Shown here: piece after piece, positions 36,601 through 38,283 of the stretch | Layout: every line of letters starts with the position of its first letter | Position numbering within the stretch: position 1 is the first letter of the stretch | From: Anaerolineae bacterium | GTDB taxonomy: Bacteria > Chloroflexota > Anaerolineae > B4-G1 | Length of the DNA stretch: 38,283 nucleotides | Reading direction: 5' to 3' | Assembly (NCBI GenBank): GCA_026418995.1 | Contig: JAOAAG010000149.1 | Span: 1-38,283 of the forward strand | Position numbers and translations under genes: made by a program | Notes under the pieces: model-generated | Seen by the model: only the letters and a program-made list of their open reading frames with translations | What the model was told of the DNA's origin: nothing | Database searches by the model: none

Positions 36601-37158
36601 CAGGCCGGCCCGCTGCCTGACTCCGCAGGGCTGGACGATCCGGCAGTGTGGGCAACGCTTCTGGGATGGCTGTTCACTCATACACTGGGGAAACTGGTCA
36701 GCGAGGCCGACTTTCCGCTCATCAGCCGCGCCTGGATAGACGAGTGGCTGCTGGGGAAGATTATCGTTGGCACGCTTCAGGAGTTGCTGGGCGAACAGGC
36801 GGCCTGGCACGCGGCGCAGGTGGTCAAAATCCTTACCACTCACCAGCTCTGGTTCCAGGATGATGTGTCGCCCTTCCGGGCACTCCATACCTGGTTGCAG
36901 GACGACGAGGTACGCCGTTTCCTCCAGGTGAACCGCTACCGGGACGTTCTGTGGTTCAACAAGGAAGCCTTTGAGCAACTTTTGTGGTGGATGATGGCGG
37001 TGGCTGTGGCCTCTATCAGTGCCGATCCCTTATCCCGTCCAGCAGAGGTGGCTTTGCAAATTGGCAGGCTGTATGGTGTCATTGAAGAGTTACAGCAGGC
37101 CAAAGAGGAATCGGAGTACCAGGTAGAGAAGCTGGTGGAACTGGCAGGTACACGATGA
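33685..37158 (+). CDS. Large GH13-like alpha-amylase-family protein (1157 aa)
   Basis: GH13 regions: DMVPNHMG (I), IIRFDAAMTL (II), LLAEAFW (III), FMNNPDE (IV, atypical). TTG start overlapping the glgC stop. Confidence 0.85.
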   Translation: MTVEFHVSRQARDRYQFDRSLFSLSGNVLFANFYAARLFAQRMNARRDLVRFPEQAVRAGQINALGLIDEILHYVVALYRRQKNPALMRQALEWLEARLGREAVEAALRRFTEEFPPLAVYTRQMSVDEYLEGESEGIPNRQIALEEMMMLWLSNVNPACAPFQELFDDTALRKETVYQSIITALHDFFDTQPPFGPDNQNLLDMLRSPAIAVPHSLAGQLEYIRQRWGYLLGHYIYRLLSSLDLVREEERPIFPGPGPALVYEFAGLELEAERFTPDREWMPRLVLIAKNTYVWLDQLSKQYGRPITRLDHIPDEELDTLARRGFTGLWLIGLWERSRASQRIKQLCGNPEAVASAYSLFDYQIAADLGGEEAYHNLRERAWRRGIRLASDMVPNHMGIDSRWVIEHPEWFISLPYSPFPSYTFNGPDLSWHPEVGIYLEDHYYNRSDAAVVFKRVDRRTWSELYIYHGNDGTSMPWNDTAQLNYLNPAVREAVIQTILHVARLFPIIRFDAAMTLTKRHYQRLWFPEPGTGGDIPSRSECGMTKAQFDRLMPNEFWREVVDRVAQEAPDTLLLAEAFWLMEGYFVRTLGMHRVYNSAFMNMLRDEDNAKYRSVIKNTLEFDPEIMRRYVNFMNNPDERTAVDQFGKGDKYFGICTMMVTMPGLPMFGHGQVEGFAEKYGMEYRRAYWDEQPDGYLVERHEREIFPLLRKRYLFAGVENFLLYDFFTPEGYVNEDVFAYSNRTGEERALIVYHNKYAEARGWIRTSVAFLDKRADGERKLVQRSLGEGLGLHDREDYYTIFRDHATGLEYIRNSRELCRKGLYVELGAYKYHVFLDFREVQDNEWRHYAQLTAYLNGRGVPSMEEALREVCLQPLHHCFRELVNPSMFRRLMAARLADPGARPDAALMEEVSQKVEALLRQVKHTSGGRGDERALVAEMRRKLEALLCLPVLGECIPVEESWECEWAIEYVQAGPLPDSAGLDDPAVWATLLGWLFTHTLGKLVSEADFPLISRAWIDEWLLGKIIVGTLQELLGEQAAWHAAQVVKILTTHQLWFQDDVSPFRALHTWLQDDEVRRFLQVNRYRDVLWFNKEAFEQLLWWMMAVAVASISADPLSRPAEVALQIGRLYGVIEELQQAKEESEYQVEKLVELAGTR

Positions 37159-38129
37159 AATGTCCTATCTGTAATTTTGAGAATCCCCCGCCTGCTGCCC
37201 GCTGCGAGAAGTGCGGGTACGGCTTTGTCCAGGTCTCCTGGCCAGAAATCCCTGTCCCTGACATTGCTTCGCCTGCGTGGCCCGATCTCTCCGGGCTGCA
37301 GCTTGAAATCCCTGCCGCTCCCACCACTCCCGCCCCACCCGCCGCAGAGGAGGCCGCAGCCCTCTCTGACGATGAGCTGGCCCGCATGCACATGTCCAGG
37401 GGCTTCCAGGCCCTCCGCAAGGGTCTGCTCGACCAGGCGCAATGGGAATTTGCGCAGGCCCGCGACCTGGCGGATGACCTGGATATTGTCCGTACGGCAG
37501 AGGCACAACTGCGCGAGCTGCAACAGCGGCTTAAGGCCCCAGCGGAGTTGACAGAACCGGCCGAGAGGCTTATGGAGCGCCTGGAACGGGAGCAGGAGGA
37601 ACTGCAGCAGAAGGTTCGCTCCCCGGAGGAGCTGGCCGATCAGGCGGCAGAGCGGGTCAGACGGCGGATCGCTGAGGAGAAACGCGAAATCATGCCGGAG
37701 CTGACCATCCCACCCGCGCAGCCGGTCGCGCGCCCCACACCTGCGCCCGCAAAGTCGTCCGGCTTGGGGCCTGCCGTGTCCACAGGTCTCATGCTCGGAG
37801 TATTAAACGGCGCGCTGACTGCCTGTGGTGCATTTGCCTGCGTGGGTTTCCTGGTCTCTCCCTTGCTTGGCCTGGGAGCGGGCTTGTTGACCGCACGTCG
37901 AGGCGGCATAAGCAGCCCCACTCAGGGCTGGACTGCTGGGGCCCTCACCGGACTATTGGGATGGGTAGGTCAGATAGTCGGCCATCTGCTCTGGTCCTCA
38001 TCGGATGTCACGATGCCGGACACACTCTCCGTCACCGCCTGTCTGACATTCCTCTACATCCCGCTCTCGGCGGTGCTGGGCCTGGCCGGATGGAAGCTGG
38101 GCACCGGGCGGCGGAAGGAGGCTGCTTAA
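37155..38129 (+). CDS. Zinc-ribbon membrane protein
   Basis: MKCPICNFENPPPAARCEKCGYGF (CxxC...CxxC), coiled region, then TM helices; ATGA overlap with upstream gene. Confidence 0.8.
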   Translation: MKCPICNFENPPPAARCEKCGYGFVQVSWPEIPVPDIASPAWPDLSGLQLEIPAAPTTPAPPAAEEAAALSDDELARMHMSRGFQALRKGLLDQAQWEFAQARDLADDLDIVRTAEAQLRELQQRLKAPAELTEPAERLMERLEREQEELQQKVRSPEELADQAAERVRRRIAEEKREIMPELTIPPAQPVARPTPAPAKSSGLGPAVSTGLMLGVLNGALTACGAFACVGFLVSPLLGLGAGLLTARRGGISSPTQGWTAGALTGLLGWVGQIVGHLLWSSSDVTMPDTLSVTACLTFLYIPLSAVLGLAGWKLGTGRRKEAA

Positions 38130-38130
38130 G

Positions 38131-38240
38131 AGGTGGTTAAAAACTTCGCAGACGATTGCCCGGCGATACGTCGGCATAGAAAAAGCCGCCAGGAATACCG
38201 GGCGTGCAGAGGAAGCTGAACCCCCCTTGTGTTCCCCGCG
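38131..38240. repeat. Copy 2 of a dispersed intergenic element
   Basis: GGTTAAAAAC...CGGCGATA...ATAGAAA..GCC...ACCGGGCGT..AGGAAGCTGAA..CCTTGTGT, co-linear with 25840-25985. Confidence 0.55.
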
Positions 38241-38264
38241 TAACTTACCCCCACTGAAGTGAAG

Positions 38265-38283
38265 CTGTCTCTTATACACATCT
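38265..38283 (+). other. Tn5 mosaic-end / Nextera adapter sequence at contig end (artefact)
   Basis: Exact 19-bp CTGTCTCTTATACACATCT as the last 19 bases. Confidence 0.97.

Noticed and set aside
37998-38279. Minus-strand 93-aa ORF starting MYKRQ
   Set aside because: Its start is created by the Tn5 mosaic-end adapter; the rest is antisense to the zinc-ribbon gene.

Overview
This is one contig from a GC-rich bacterium. The gene content and protein style (TP-rich linkers, NBR1-like Ig ectodomain, toast-rack and bactofilin-like genes) suggest a Chloroflexota/Anaerolineae-type organism, by inference only. From left to right it contains:
(1) a minus-strand oligopeptide ABC transporter operon, oppA-B-C-D-F;
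(2) two small ferredoxins;
(3) housekeeping genes on +: endonuclease III, YraN, MiaA, a GNAT acetyltransferase and a TM-GAF-HTH protein;
(4) a minus-strand beta-oxidation module: TetR, thiolase, 3-hydroxyacyl-CoA DH, enoyl-CoA hydratase, two acyl-CoA DHs and EtfB-EtfA;
(5) a tRNA-Gly, a Ser/Thr kinase, two CPBP proteases and a GT4 glycosyltransferase;
(6) an ECF sigma / anti-sigma / toast-rack / bactofilin-like cluster;
(7) a tRNA-Glu (-) and a four-tRNA cluster (+);
(8) a glycogen cluster: glgA, glgC, a 1157-aa GH13-like protein and a zinc-ribbon membrane protein.
The most striking observation is that one tRNA(CAU) gene in the cluster (29884-30161) is interrupted by a 205-nt sequence. It folds by eye into a complete small group I intron: P1 with U.G at the splice site, P2-P9, GAAA tetraloops on L2 and L9, and a terminal G. 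It sits between U33 and C34, directly 5' of the anticodon. Other notable points are heptanucleotide arrays flanking the hydroxyacyl-CoA DH gene, a dispersed intergenic element in two copies, an unannotated 59-aa TM/TP-rich peptide, a kinase with only non-canonical start codons, and an untrimmed Tn5/Nextera mosaic end at the right edge.
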